Part shown: positions 43,163-51,792 of the stretch, piece after piece
Numbering within the stretch: the first letter of the stretch is position 1
Layout: the number at the start of each line of letters is the position of its first letter
Source of the DNA: RI-92 sp037384645
GTDB lineage: Bacteria; Pseudomonadota; Gammaproteobacteria; UBA6429; Thiohalophilaceae
NCBI GenBank assembly: GCA_037384645.1
Contig: JARRNT010000001.1
Coordinates: forward strand, 35,092-99,091
DNA: 64,000 bases
Direction: 5' to 3'
Translations under genes and position numbers: made by a program
Notes under the pieces: model-generated
Seen by the model: the letters and a program-made list of their open reading frames with translations, nothing else
The model's database searches: none
What the model was told of the DNA's origin: nothing

Positions 43163-43423
43163 ATGTCACGAACATTTATCATGCTGAGCCTGGTCTGTAC
43201 ACTCTCGTGCAGCCCCATGTTCAGTCTCGCCGCCAAACCGACTGTCTCGAAACAACAGGCAGCTATCATTGCCAAATCGCGCTTTCAGGGGCGCGTTATC
43301 GCTATTGAAAAAAGCAAAAAAGAAAAAACTGTCGTTTACCGGGTCAAGGTACTGGACAAGAAAGGTGGTATGCATACTGTGGTGATTGATCACCAGACCG
43401 GCCATGTCATTACAGCTCACTGA
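43163..43423 (+). CDS. Secreted PepSY-domain protein
   Basis: An 86-residue exported protein. A signal peptide (residues 1-24, containing a Cys) precedes a single PepSY domain: SKQQAAIIAKSRFQGRVIAI, VVYRVKVLDKKGGMHTVVID and the terminal TGHVITAH. PepSY proteins often sit directly before PhoP/PhoQ-type genes and are thought to modulate envelope sensing or peptidases. The stop is two bases before the response regulator start, so they are coupled. Confidence 0.9.
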   Translation: MSRTFIMLSLVCTLSCSPMFSLAAKPTVSKQQAAIIAKSRFQGRVIAIEKSKKEKTVVYRVKVLDKKGGMHTVVIDHQTGHVITAH

Positions 43424-43425
43424 TT

Positions 43426-44109
43426 ATGCGCATCCTGATTATTGAAGACGAAAACGATATTCGCGAACGCGTAGCCCAACAATTGCGCGCGGCGGATTAC
43501 ATGGTGGATGAAACCGGCGAAGGTGAAGAAGGCCTGTTTTTTGCGGAAGAATATCCCATCGACCTGGCCATAGTGGACCTGGGCCTGCCCGGTATGTCCG
43601 GGATCGATGTCATCAAAAAACTGCGTCAGGCCGGCAAGACACTGCCCATATTGATCCTGACAGCACGAGACCGCTGGCAGGACAAGGTCAATGGTCTTGA
43701 GGCCGGCGCAGACGACTATCTGGTCAAACCCTTTCAAATGGAAGAACTGCTGGCACGTATCAAGGCCCTGCTGCGCCGGTCCAGCGGTGCCACGCAGGAC
43801 AATATTCAATGCGGGCCCATCGTCCTGACACTGGAGAGCCAGCAGGTTACCCTGCATGGTCAGTCCGTCGACCTGACCACTTTCGAATATCGCCTGCTCG
43901 AATACCTGATGCGCAACCATAACAAGGTTGTTTCCAAGGATACGCTGAACGATTATCTGTACCCTCACGACGAAGATCGTGACAGCAATGTTATCGAGGT
44001 CATCATGGGCAGGGTACGGCGCAAGCTGGATCCTGACAACACGCTCAAACCGATAGAGACTTTGCGCGGACGCGGTTATCGCTTTACGCTCTGCGACAAG
44101 CCGCAATGA
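43426..44109 (+). CDS. OmpR/PhoP-type response regulator
   Basis: A 227-residue two-component regulator. The receiver carries the acidic pocket EDENDIRERV, phosphoacceptor Asp51 in LAIVDLGLPGMSG, the Thr in LILTARD and Lys in DDYLVKPFQ. The C-terminal winged helix (TTFEYRLLEYLMRNHNKVVS, then VEVIMGRVRRKL and ETLRGRGYRFTL) is complete. It resembles PhoP-like regulators found beside PepSY genes. Its stop overlaps the start of the kinase gene (ATGA), the usual arrangement, but that kinase is damaged, so phosphorylation must come from elsewhere if it still works. Confidence 0.95.
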   Translation: MRILIIEDENDIRERVAQQLRAADYMVDETGEGEEGLFFAEEYPIDLAIVDLGLPGMSGIDVIKKLRQAGKTLPILILTARDRWQDKVNGLEAGADDYLVKPFQMEELLARIKALLRRSSGATQDNIQCGPIVLTLESQQVTLHGQSVDLTTFEYRLLEYLMRNHNKVVSKDTLNDYLYPHDEDRDSNVIEVIMGRVRRKLDPDNTLKPIETLRGRGYRFTLCDKPQ

Positions 44110-45298
44110 ATTCCCTGCGTTCACGCCTGATCCTGGCGGCCAGCGTCGTGCTGGCCGTGTTTATTGTGATTGCCGGTTATACCCTGGACAAGGCTCCGGG
44201 CTTTATGCCATTATCGTCAATCAAAAAGGCAAGGTGTTATGGAAATCTCTGTCGACTGTCGGTGTGCGTATTCCCGCGCCACACGTATTAGCCGCCGGAA
44301 AGCAAACCCTGAAGCGAGTCAACATCGGCTCGGACCAGTTCTACGTCAAGAGTTATGGCATCAACTGGTTTACCCAGAACAGTGAGGTGCCGTTGACTTT
44401 TAATGTCATCACCGACCTGCAGGACTTTCACCAACAAATCCTCGGTTACCGCAAAACGCTCTGGGGCTGGCTGATTGCGTTGGCAGTCCTGTTGTTATTC
44501 GTGCAAGTCGCAATCCTGGTCTGGGGTCTTCGCCCCTTAGGTCGGGTCATCCGCGAAATCAATGCGATCGAAACCGGAAAGCAGGCACGTATTACTGCCA
44601 GTTATCCCCGCGAAATCCTGCGCCTGACCGACAATATCAATGACCTCATCGACTTTGAACATACCCAGCAAACCCGTTATCGCAATGCCCTCGCTGACCT
44701 CGCGCATAGCCTGAAGACGCCCCTGGCTGTGCTGAACGGTGCAGTGAATGACATCACGGATAGTGCAGCCCGCGAACAGCTAAGCGAACAAATACAACGC
44801 ATGGATCACATCGTCGCACATCAGTTACAGCGTGCAGCCACGGCGGGTGGTTCACCGGCTCGCCAGTCCATTCCGCTGGCGCCGGTCATTAACAAGATCT
44901 GCCGCGCCCTCGACAAGGTCTATCAGGACAAACATATCCGCTTTGATTACACAATCGCCGAAGATATTGGTTTGCGGGTGGACGAAGGCGACCTCATGGA
45001 GGTGCTGGGCAATCTGCTGGACAATGCCTGCAAATGGTGCCGGCAGCAGGTGCAGATCGAAACACGCATCGAACACACGCGCGCGCGTATCAGCATTGCT
45101 GACGATGGACCGGGTATCGAACAGGCCCAGGTTGACATGATCCTGCAACGCGGTGGACGGATTGATCAAAGCAAACCGGGACAGGGCATCGGTCTATCTG
45201 TGGTCGCAGATATTATTGAAGCCTATAAGGGCCATATCACGGTAAGCAAAAGTCAGCTTGGCGGCGCCTGCTTCAGTTTTGATTTGCCTGCAGGCTAG
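44106..45298 (+). pseudogene. PhoQ-type sensor histidine kinase with internal deletion and frameshift
   Basis: The ATG at 44106 overlaps the response regulator stop and encodes the normal N-terminus with the first membrane helix (LILAASVVLAVFIVIAGYTL then DKA). That frame stops at 44291. A second frame, entered near 44195, reads SGLYAIIVNQKGKVLWKSLS and continues to the end with the second membrane helix, the H-box ADLAHSLKTPLAVL, the N-box NLLDNACKW and the G-boxes DDGPGIE and GQGIGLSVV. In relatives, as I recall them, about 45-50 sensor-domain residues lie between LDxA and SGLYA; they are missing, and the frame changes at the same point. From GTG 44234 a 354-residue kinase with one membrane helix could still be made. 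Real deletion or assembly error. Confidence 0.85.
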
Positions 45299-45337
45299 GC
45301 GTAAGCTGTCCACGCACCTTAAACAGGACCGCCAAAC

Positions 45338-46042
45338 ATGAACAGTATTCGCATCTTTCGCCATATCGACTGCGAAGGCCCGGCCTTTTTGCAGACGTTG
45401 CTGCAGGAAAAACAAATTCCATTCGAACTTGTCCGGATAGACGAGTTCGATGCCATCGACCCGCAGCTTGATAATATTGGTGGCCTGATTTTCATGGGCG
45501 GTTCCATGAGCGTGAATGACCCGCTCGACTGGATAACCGCGGAACTTGAGCTGATACGCAAGGCAGTAGCACAAAATATTCCGGTACTTGGGGTCTGCCT
45601 CGGTTGCCAGCTTCTCGTCAGGGCCCTCGGCGCACGTGTCTATCCCGGGCCCTGTATGGAGATCGGCTGGTACCCGGTCAACTGTGTTGCTGATCAGCAG
45701 CTGACTGCAGGGTTACCCACACAAATGACCGCATTTCACTGGCATGGAGAAACCTTCGACCTGCCCGGCGAAGCCCAATTGTTGTTTTCCAGCGCCCGTT
45801 ATCAGAATCAGGGCTTTGCCATCGGGCCGCACCTGGGCCTGCAGTTTCATGTCGAGATGGAGGCTGACCAGGTGCGCGAGTGGTTGCAGCGTAATCCTGC
45901 CGACCTGGAACGCCGTTGCGAGCATGCACACGATGCGGAAGCAATCATGCAAACGCTGGACACGCGTATCGCCGAACTGCAGTCTGTCGCCCGTATCCTG
46001 TTTGACAACTGGTTACTTAACTGCCAGCTGGAACGGGTATAA
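45338..46042 (+). CDS. Class I glutamine amidotransferase domain protein
   Basis: A 234-residue stand-alone GATase1, similar to those annotated as GMP synthase-like. The nucleophile is Cys87 in GVCLGCQLLVRALGARVYPG; FHWHGETFDLP and the His/Glu pair in LQFHVEME complete the triad. It should release ammonia from glutamine or hydrolyse gamma-glutamyl bonds. AGGA precedes the ATG. It starts 40 bases after the damaged kinase and two bases before the MobA-like gene, so the last two are coupled. Confidence 0.9.
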   Translation: MNSIRIFRHIDCEGPAFLQTLLQEKQIPFELVRIDEFDAIDPQLDNIGGLIFMGGSMSVNDPLDWITAELELIRKAVAQNIPVLGVCLGCQLLVRALGARVYPGPCMEIGWYPVNCVADQQLTAGLPTQMTAFHWHGETFDLPGEAQLLFSSARYQNQGFAIGPHLGLQFHVEMEADQVREWLQRNPADLERRCEHAHDAEAIMQTLDTRIAELQSVARILFDNWLLNCQLERV

Positions 46043-46044
46043 AC

Positions 46045-46614
46045 ATGCCGTTACAGGCAATCATACTTGCCGCCGGTAGCAGCCGACGCTTTCCCGGTAA
46101 TAAACTGCTACAGCAACTGCCCGGCCAGACTTGCCTGCTCGATAAAAGTTACCGGCTTGCCTCACACTTAACATCAGAGGTGTTATTGGTCATCAACGAC
46201 GATCCGCGGCTGGCCGCATATTGTCAGGCGCAGGCTTATCCGTTCATTATCAATACCCAGGCGCACACCGGTATGGCCAGTAGTATTGTGACGGGCATCT
46301 CTGCAAGCCCGGAGGCAGAAGGCTGGGCCATTTTCCTTGCTGATATGCCCGGCATCAAATCTACAACACTGGCCCTGCTCGCCGACAGTTGGTCAGGACA
46401 TGCCATCACCGTACCCACCTGGCAGGATAAAACCGGGCATCCAGTGATTTTTTCACACAGCTGCTACAGGCAACTGCTGCTGTTGCAGGGCGACCGCGGT
46501 GCGCGTAGTTTGTTACAGCATCATCCTGACGTGCATCGAGTAAAAACTGATGATGCCGGTGTCTGTCTTGATATTGACACCGAGAAGGATTGGCAGGCAT
46601 ACCTGCAGCAATAA
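46045..46614 (+). CDS. MobA/MocA-like nucleotidyltransferase
   Basis: A 189-residue NTP-transferase. The signature LAAGSSRRFPGNKLL binds the nucleotide; LLVINDDPRL, GMASSIVTGI and FLADMPGIKSTT are the remaining family blocks with the metal-binding Asp. It resembles MocA, which transfers CMP or GMP to molybdopterin, but could act on other substrates. No molybdoenzyme gene is nearby. It is co-translated with the amidotransferase and converges on the DUF523-DUF1722 gene. Confidence 0.87.
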   Translation: MPLQAIILAAGSSRRFPGNKLLQQLPGQTCLLDKSYRLASHLTSEVLLVINDDPRLAAYCQAQAYPFIINTQAHTGMASSIVTGISASPEAEGWAIFLADMPGIKSTTLALLADSWSGHAITVPTWQDKTGHPVIFSHSCYRQLLLLQGDRGARSLLQHHPDVHRVKTDDAGVCLDIDTEKDWQAYLQQ

Positions 46615-46625
46615 GCGCGCACCGA

Positions 46626-47588
46626 TTAGAGACTGTTACGCAACATCAATTCTTCCGGATGGGGGTTCAGGTAAACCTGTTGCTGTATGTACTCGTCGGG
46701 ATATCTACGCAGATAATGCTTGAGCAGCGTAATCGGTACGATCAGGGGAACCTGGCCCAGGCGATATTTTTCCAGGATATCAAGTAACTCCTGTTTGTCC
46801 TCGCTCGTCATCCCCTCTTTGACGTAACCCATAATATGCATCAGGACGTTGGTGTGCGTTTTACGGGTTGCTGGTTTGCACAGAGCCTGCATCAGGCGTC
46901 GAATGTAGTCTAGCGCCAGTTGTTCCAGATTTGCCTTGCCGGCGTCGGCAATCAGCCGGCCTAGCTCCCGGTAAACCGTTTCATCATGGGCCAGCAGGGT
47001 AAACTTGTGCTCGGTATGAAACTGGACCAGTCCCGCTGCCGTGATGCCGGTATGCTTAAACTGTTGCCAGCGATGATAGACGAACACGCGCTCGATAAAA
47101 TTCTCGCGTAGCACCGGATCCATCAGCCGCCCTTCCTCTTCCACCGGCAATTCGGGCAATGCCTGCATGATCACATCCGCATAGGCTCCGCGCCCACTTG
47201 TCACCGGGTTACCGTTAGGATGATAGACCTTGACCCGTTCCATGCCGCAACTGGGCGAAGACTTTTTAAAAATATAACCGCAGAAACCATCCAGTGCCGG
47301 GATGATACTTTGCGCATAGGCGCGTAAGCTGTCGGTAACATCCAGTTGCGGGTCCTTGCTGCCACGCACGCGTATCTCATCACCTACCTTGACAAGCTGG
47401 ATACTCGGCCGCGGGATCCCCAGGCCAATCGCCACTTCCGGACAAAACGCGGTATATTCGAAATACTCTCCAAGGGTCCGGGTAATATAGGCATTGTGCT
47501 TATGCCCGCCATCATAGCGGACCTCCTGTCCCAGCAGGCAACTGCTGACAGCAATGGGAATTCTGTCCATTACGAAATCGCTAGTCAT
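46626..47588 (-). CDS. DUF523-DUF1722 fusion protein
   Basis: A 320-residue two-domain protein. The N-terminal DUF523 has IAVSSCLLGQEVRYDGGHK, FCPEVAIGLGIPRPS and KKSSPSCGMERVKVY, with conserved Cys residues likely to bind metal or act catalytically. The C-terminal DUF1722 has VYHRWQQFKHTGITAAGLVQ, HTEHKFTLLAHDE, and VPITLLKHYLRRYPDEYIQQ. E. coli YbgA contains the second domain. Function is not established; a link to light-damage repair genes such as phr is seen elsewhere but not here. It starts one base before the Nudix stop, so they are an operon. Confidence 0.9.
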   Translation of the reverse strand: MTSDFVMDRIPIAVSSCLLGQEVRYDGGHKHNAYITRTLGEYFEYTAFCPEVAIGLGIPRPSIQLVKVGDEIRVRGSKDPQLDVTDSLRAYAQSIIPALDGFCGYIFKKSSPSCGMERVKVYHPNGNPVTSGRGAYADVIMQALPELPVEEEGRLMDPVLRENFIERVFVYHRWQQFKHTGITAAGLVQFHTEHKFTLLAHDETVYRELGRLIADAGKANLEQLALDYIRRLMQALCKPATRKTHTNVLMHIMGYVKEGMTSEDKQELLDILEKYRLGQVPLIVPITLLKHYLRRYPDEYIQQQVYLNPHPEELMLRNSL

Positions 47589-47589
47589 T

Positions 47590-48114
47590 TCACGAGTTTG
47601 CTACATAGTTGTTTAATAAATACAAACCTACCAGGCTTTTGGCATCAATCAACTCTCCCTGAATAACCATATCCTCGATCTCATCCAGCCCCATCCAGTG
47701 AATTTCAATCAGTTCACCCTCTTCATGCGCCGTTGCCCGGTAATTGAGTTCCCTGGCGAAATAGATATGTACCACTTCGGTCAGGATTCCCGGCGAGGTA
47801 ACCGTCTTCCCCAGTCTATGCCAAGATTCCGCCTCGACGCCCGCCTCTTCCAGTAACTCACGCCGCGCAGTTAGTTCCGGTGGCTCTCCACTTTCGAGCT
47901 TACCCGCGGGAAATTCCCAGATCCAGCCTCCGGCCGCATGGCGGTACTGGCGAATCAGGCACAATCGCCCCCGTGGATCCTGGGCCAGAATGACGACACC
48001 GCCCGGGTGGCGCACGATTTCCAGCTCGATTTCCCGATCATTGGGTAAAATCACAGTTTCAAGATTGAGCTGAATAACCCTGCCACGATACAGCTGCTGT
48101 ATTTTTTCCGTCAT
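47590..48114 (-). CDS. Nudix hydrolase, ADP-ribose pyrophosphatase-like
   Basis: A 174-residue Nudix enzyme from ATG 48114. The Nudix box runs from Gly71: GKLESGEPPELTARRELLEE then AGV, with all catalytic glutamates. HPGGVVILA and IRQYRHAAGGWIWEFPAG are typical of the ADP-sugar (NudF-like) subgroup, and the product of ADP-ribose cleavage would be AMP and ribose-5-phosphate. The open frame to 48267 has no support. It is first in the unit with the DUF523-DUF1722 gene. Confidence 0.92.
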   Translation of the reverse strand: MTEKIQQLYRGRVIQLNLETVILPNDREIELEIVRHPGGVVILAQDPRGRLCLIRQYRHAAGGWIWEFPAGKLESGEPPELTARRELLEEAGVEAESWHRLGKTVTSPGILTEVVHIYFARELNYRATAHEEGELIEIHWMGLDEIEDMVIQGELIDAKSLVGLYLLNNYVANS

Positions 48115-48199
48115 GTGAACTGAACTCCCGGCTTGCACGCACGAACTTGTGATATTCTTAATAATATATGGATTGTAACGTGCACAGGTAACTTGATAT

Positions 48200-48436
48200 A
48201 TGGCAAAGCTGCCCTTGTCCAGACCAGTTACGGATATACTCGAAATAGAATCCATGACAGTTCCCATAACACGGGGGACACGCTGTCAACGCTATCTCAA
48301 CCACGGCAAGTTACAAATCTCCCGTCGTCAGCAATTTTGCTATCGCAAAACTCAAACCAGTCACGTCAAGGAAATCGCCTATATTCCACTCCAGGAGAAC
48401 ATTTACCATACGACGGTCTTTGTAACTGGCAAGTAA
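48200..48436 (+). CDS. Possible 78-residue protein in a 357-base intergenic region
   Basis: Between the divergent Nudix gene and the PAS-GGDEF-EAL gene lies 357 bases. The plus strand carries one frame from ATG 48200 encoding a basic peptide (opening MAKLPLSRPVTDILEIESMT, later GKLQISRRQQFCYRK). It lacks a clear ribosome-binding site and any domain. AT-rich DNA before it (about 48155-48180) may hold promoters for both flanking genes. It may be a real short gene or just leader sequence of the signalling gene. Confidence 0.3.
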   Translation: MAKLPLSRPVTDILEIESMTVPITRGTRCQRYLNHGKLQISRRQQFCYRKTQTSHVKEIAYIPLQENIYHTTVFVTGK

Positions 48437-48471
48437 TCGGGCCACCACTTTTACCAGCATAATACGCACCG

Positions 48472-50904
48472 ATGGCACATAAACGCGAAAATGACTATCT
48501 GGATCCTTTGCGACTGGGGGATGAGGCCGGTGCTGCCTGGCGCGCACTCACTCGCCATTCCCCCAATCACATCCTGCTGCTCGATTGTGACGGCAATATA
48601 CTATCAATTAATTACAACTTTACTGGCCGCGAAACCAGGGAAGTCATAGGCTCCAGCTTTTATGATTATTTCGCCGAGGATGTCAGCCAGAAAATCCGTG
48701 CGAGTATCGGGCGCGTGCTCACAAACGGTAAGCCTGATCAATACGAAAGTACCTTTACCGACAACGAAGGCAAGACATATATTTTCGATAACCAGGTCTA
48801 CCCGGTTATAGAGAATGGCGAAACAGTCGCCCTCGTCGTTGACGCCAGGGATATTACACTACTTCGACAACAACAGGAAAAGCTGGAACAAAACCATCTT
48901 TTACTGAATACGGTGATTGCCCAATCACCTATCGTCATCTGGTCGGCGGATACGAATGGCATTTTCACCTTGTCAGAAGGCAAGGGACTGGAAGCGCTGG
49001 GGATTAAACCTGGTGAAGTCGTCGGCCAATCCCTGTTTGATATATACAAAGACAATAATGAAATCATCCAGTCCTGCAAGAAAGCCCTGAAGGGTGAAAC
49101 TATAATCAATATCACTCATGCTGCCGGCCGTAGTTATCATTCAAGTTACGGTCCCGTGCAGGACAAGAATGGCAAGATCACCGGCGTTGTTGGCGTCGCC
49201 AATGACATCACCGATCTGGAGAACATTGAAAAAAGGATGCACATCCTGTCCAGCGCCCTGGAGCAAACCGCTGACCTGGTGCTGATCACGGATGTGAACG
49301 GAATCGTTGAATACGTCAATCCGGCTTTCGAAAAAATTACCGGATTTAGACGCGATGAAGTCATAGGCAAAAAACCTGCAATACTGCGCTCAGGCAAACA
49401 TGATGAGGAATTTTATCAACGACTCTGGGAGACCATCCTGCGTGGGGAGGTATTTAGTGAAGTATTTATTAATGCACGCAAAGACGGTTCTATTTATTAC
49501 GAGGAAAAATACATCACGCCAATCCGTGATTACCAGAACAATATTACGCATTTTATTTCTACCGGCAAAGACATTTCAGAGCGCATGCGGGCACAGGAAC
49601 GTCTGCATTACATGGCGCATCACGACGCCCTGACCAAACTGCCCAATCGCAGTTTGTTCATGGATCGCCTGCGCCAGGCCATGGCGCGTGCCAGCTGGCA
49701 CAAGCGCCTGATAGCGGTGATGTTCCTCGATCTCGATCGCTTTAAAAACATCAATGATTCCCTGGGCCATCAAGTCGGTGACCAGTTACTGATACAGCTG
49801 ACGCAACGCCTCAGCAGTGGTGTGCGTGCCGGTGATACCATTGCGCGCTTTGGCGGCGATGAATTTGCTATTTTACTGGACGATATCGCGTCCGAGCAGG
49901 ATATCTCACAGCTAGCCAAAAAGATTCTCGACACCATGATTTCATCGTTTGTTATCAAGGACCATGAATTTTTTATAACCGCGTCTATTGGTGTCAGTAT
50001 CTTCCCCAATGATGGTGATGACCCTGATACCCTGATCCGCAATGCCGATGTCGCCATGTACCGGGCCAAGGACCTGGGGCGTAACAATTACCAGTTTTAC
50101 TCCAATGAAATGAGTGCCCGCGCCTTCAAACAACTGACCCTGGAAAACTCCCTGCGCCATGCACTCAAACGCAATGAGTTCTCGCTGCTCTATCAGCCCC
50201 AGGTAGAAATCAAGACGCGACACATTGTCGGGGTTGAAGCCCTGTTGCGCTGGCAACATCCGGAACTGGGGCTAATCATGCCCAGTGATTTCATCCCCTT
50301 GCTGGAAGAGACCGGGCTCATTGTCGAGGTCGGTGACTGGGTTTTGCAGACGGCACTGGAACAGGCCGCACACTGGCATCAGGCCGGCTTCGATTCTCTC
50401 AAGGTGTCGATTAACCTGTCCGGCCGACAGTTCAATGACCCTGGTTTTATCAGCACCCTGGAATCTGCTGTAAATGATACCGGCCTTAACCCCCGCTTAA
50501 TCGAACTGGAACTGACCGAAAGCATGTTAATGCGCAACGCCAGCAAAACCGTCAGCGCACTCAACACCCTGAACCAGCTTGGCATCGGCATCGCCGTCGA
50601 TGATTTCGGCACAGGTTATTCATCCCTGAATTACCTGCGCCGTTTTCCGATTTCAACCCTGAAGATCGACCGCTCATTTATTCGCGACGTCATCAACGAC
50701 CCGGATGACCGGGCCATCACCACGGCCATTATCGTCATGGCGCAAAGCCTGAACCTGGTCGTGATTGCAGAAGGGGTAGAGAGCGAGGAGCAGACCAGCT
50801 TTCTGGAGAACCTGGACTGCGATCAGATACAGGGAAATATTTTCAGCTCACCGGTATTGCCCTTGCAGGTTACGGGCATGTTGAACACGCAAAAAAACCA
50901 GTAA
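48472..50904 (+). CDS. Soluble PAS-PAS-PAS-GGDEF-EAL protein (c-di-GMP turnover)
   Basis: An 810-residue cytoplasmic protein without membrane helices. Three PAS domains (about 20-130, 140-250 and 255-375; the third contains VLITDVNGIVEYVNPAFEKI and TGFRRDEVIGKKP) precede the GGDEF domain near 395-560, where GGDEF is intact at about 460 and the RxxD inhibitory site (RAGD) is five residues before it. The EAL domain has VEALLRWQHP, ELTESMLM, DDFGTGYSSLNYLRRFPIST and AEGVES. Both activities are therefore possible. The PAS ligands (haem, flavin or small molecules) cannot be read. It is the second such enzyme in the window. Confidence 0.95.
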   Translation: MAHKRENDYLDPLRLGDEAGAAWRALTRHSPNHILLLDCDGNILSINYNFTGRETREVIGSSFYDYFAEDVSQKIRASIGRVLTNGKPDQYESTFTDNEGKTYIFDNQVYPVIENGETVALVVDARDITLLRQQQEKLEQNHLLLNTVIAQSPIVIWSADTNGIFTLSEGKGLEALGIKPGEVVGQSLFDIYKDNNEIIQSCKKALKGETIINITHAAGRSYHSSYGPVQDKNGKITGVVGVANDITDLENIEKRMHILSSALEQTADLVLITDVNGIVEYVNPAFEKITGFRRDEVIGKKPAILRSGKHDEEFYQRLWETILRGEVFSEVFINARKDGSIYYEEKYITPIRDYQNNITHFISTGKDISERMRAQERLHYMAHHDALTKLPNRSLFMDRLRQAMARASWHKRLIAVMFLDLDRFKNINDSLGHQVGDQLLIQLTQRLSSGVRAGDTIARFGGDEFAILLDDIASEQDISQLAKKILDTMISSFVIKDHEFFITASIGVSIFPNDGDDPDTLIRNADVAMYRAKDLGRNNYQFYSNEMSARAFKQLTLENSLRHALKRNEFSLLYQPQVEIKTRHIVGVEALLRWQHPELGLIMPSDFIPLLEETGLIVEVGDWVLQTALEQAAHWHQAGFDSLKVSINLSGRQFNDPGFISTLESAVNDTGLNPRLIELELTESMLMRNASKTVSALNTLNQLGIGIAVDDFGTGYSSLNYLRRFPISTLKIDRSFIRDVINDPDDRAITTAIIVMAQSLNLVVIAEGVESEEQTSFLENLDCDQIQGNIFSSPVLPLQVTGMLNTQKNQ

Positions 50905-50933
50905 TCCGCGGCCAGTCCCGGACCCGCACCCGT

Positions 50934-51290
50934 TCACTGGTATTCGGTATATTTTCTGGCACTGCCGCGAACCTTGGCGGCAGGATATTTTTGTTCGTTA
51001 ATCCGAATTTTTTCCTCGATCACCTGAGGCAGATTCACGCCCAGGCGGTCTGCCAGGCGCAGGGAAAATATCAACACGTCGGCCAGTTCATACGCCACTT
51101 CCCGGCGCTTGTCATCGCTGAGGGCTTCACTCTGTTCTTCACTCAGCCACTGGAAATGTTCCATTAATTCACCCGCCTCCACGGCCAGGGCCATGGCCAG
51201 GTTCTTGGGAGCATGGAACTGTTCCCAGTCACGCTCCCTGGCGAATTGCAGCAGGCGTTGCTGGAGGTCCTCCAGGTAACTGTCAGACAT
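50934..51290 (-). CDS. MazG-like nucleotide pyrophosphohydrolase
   Basis: A 118-residue all-alpha NTP pyrophosphatase of the MazG/dCTPase type. The metal-binding helices are AMALAVEAGELMEHFQWLSE (ExxE) and YELADVLIFSLRLADRLGVN (ExxD), followed by IEEKIRINEQKYPAAKVRGS. It removes non-canonical or excess nucleotides such as dCTP analogues. AAGGAG precedes the ATG. It converges on the PAS-GGDEF-EAL gene; the terminator of the next upstream gene (51341-51370) separates the two minus-strand genes. Confidence 0.92.
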   Translation of the reverse strand: MSDSYLEDLQQRLLQFARERDWEQFHAPKNLAMALAVEAGELMEHFQWLSEEQSEALSDDKRREVAYELADVLIFSLRLADRLGVNLPQVIEEKIRINEQKYPAAKVRGSARKYTEYQ

Positions 51291-51340
51291 GCGAAAACTC
51301 CTTATGGCGATTAAACGAGGGCTGCCAGCATGGCATAAAA

Positions 51341-51370
51341 AAGCCCACCGCGTGAATACGCAGCGGGCTT
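51341..51370 (-). terminator. Rho-independent terminator of the 51393-51611 gene
   Basis: On the minus strand AAGCCCGCTGCGT-ATTC-ACGCGGTGGGCTT folds into a long stem with a small mismatch and is followed at once by six T. It starts 23 bases after the stop codon. A textbook intrinsic terminator. Confidence 0.85.
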
Positions 51371-51392
51371 CCGTCTGGTAACAAAACCGGGA

Positions 51393-51611
51393 TTACGAAT
51401 TAAAGCGGACGCTGCCACCACGACTGATATGTCGATTCAATTCGAGGCAGGACCAGGCTTGCATATCGATAATTTTGGTCGTGCCGTCCAAATATTCGAT
51501 CATGGCCTTGACCGGGATGCCCTGCAGCATTTCCAGCAGTTTCACCTTAATGAGCTGGCCGGTACGATTAACGTACCAATTACCCACCACCGGTATGTTC
51601 GTGTCATACAT
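51393..51611 (-). CDS. Small protein of unknown function (72 residues)
   Basis: A soluble 72-residue protein with a strong GGGGAGG ribosome-binding site before the ATG and its own terminator, so it is a genuine monocistronic gene. The sequence is strand-rich (GNWYVNRTGQLIKVKLLEML, AMIEYLDGTTKIIDMQAWSC), consistent with a small beta-barrel of the SH3 or Tudor type. Function unknown. An AT-rich stretch upstream (about 51690-51760) may hold its promoter. Confidence 0.75.
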   Translation of the reverse strand: MYDTNIPVVGNWYVNRTGQLIKVKLLEMLQGIPVKAMIEYLDGTTKIIDMQAWSCLELNRHISRGGSVRFNS

Positions 51612-51792
51612 GGCTGACCTCCCCAGATCACCGTACAGAATTACGCTTGTTGTTGGAAATAAAGTCTACCAAAGCCATAGTTGCACGACGATAGTCTCAT
51701 GTCACATTGTGTGTTTTTTTATCCCTATAAAAAACAACGTGTTATTGATACTAATCCACAGCCAGCCAATTTCTTGACGAAGGATCAAGGGC

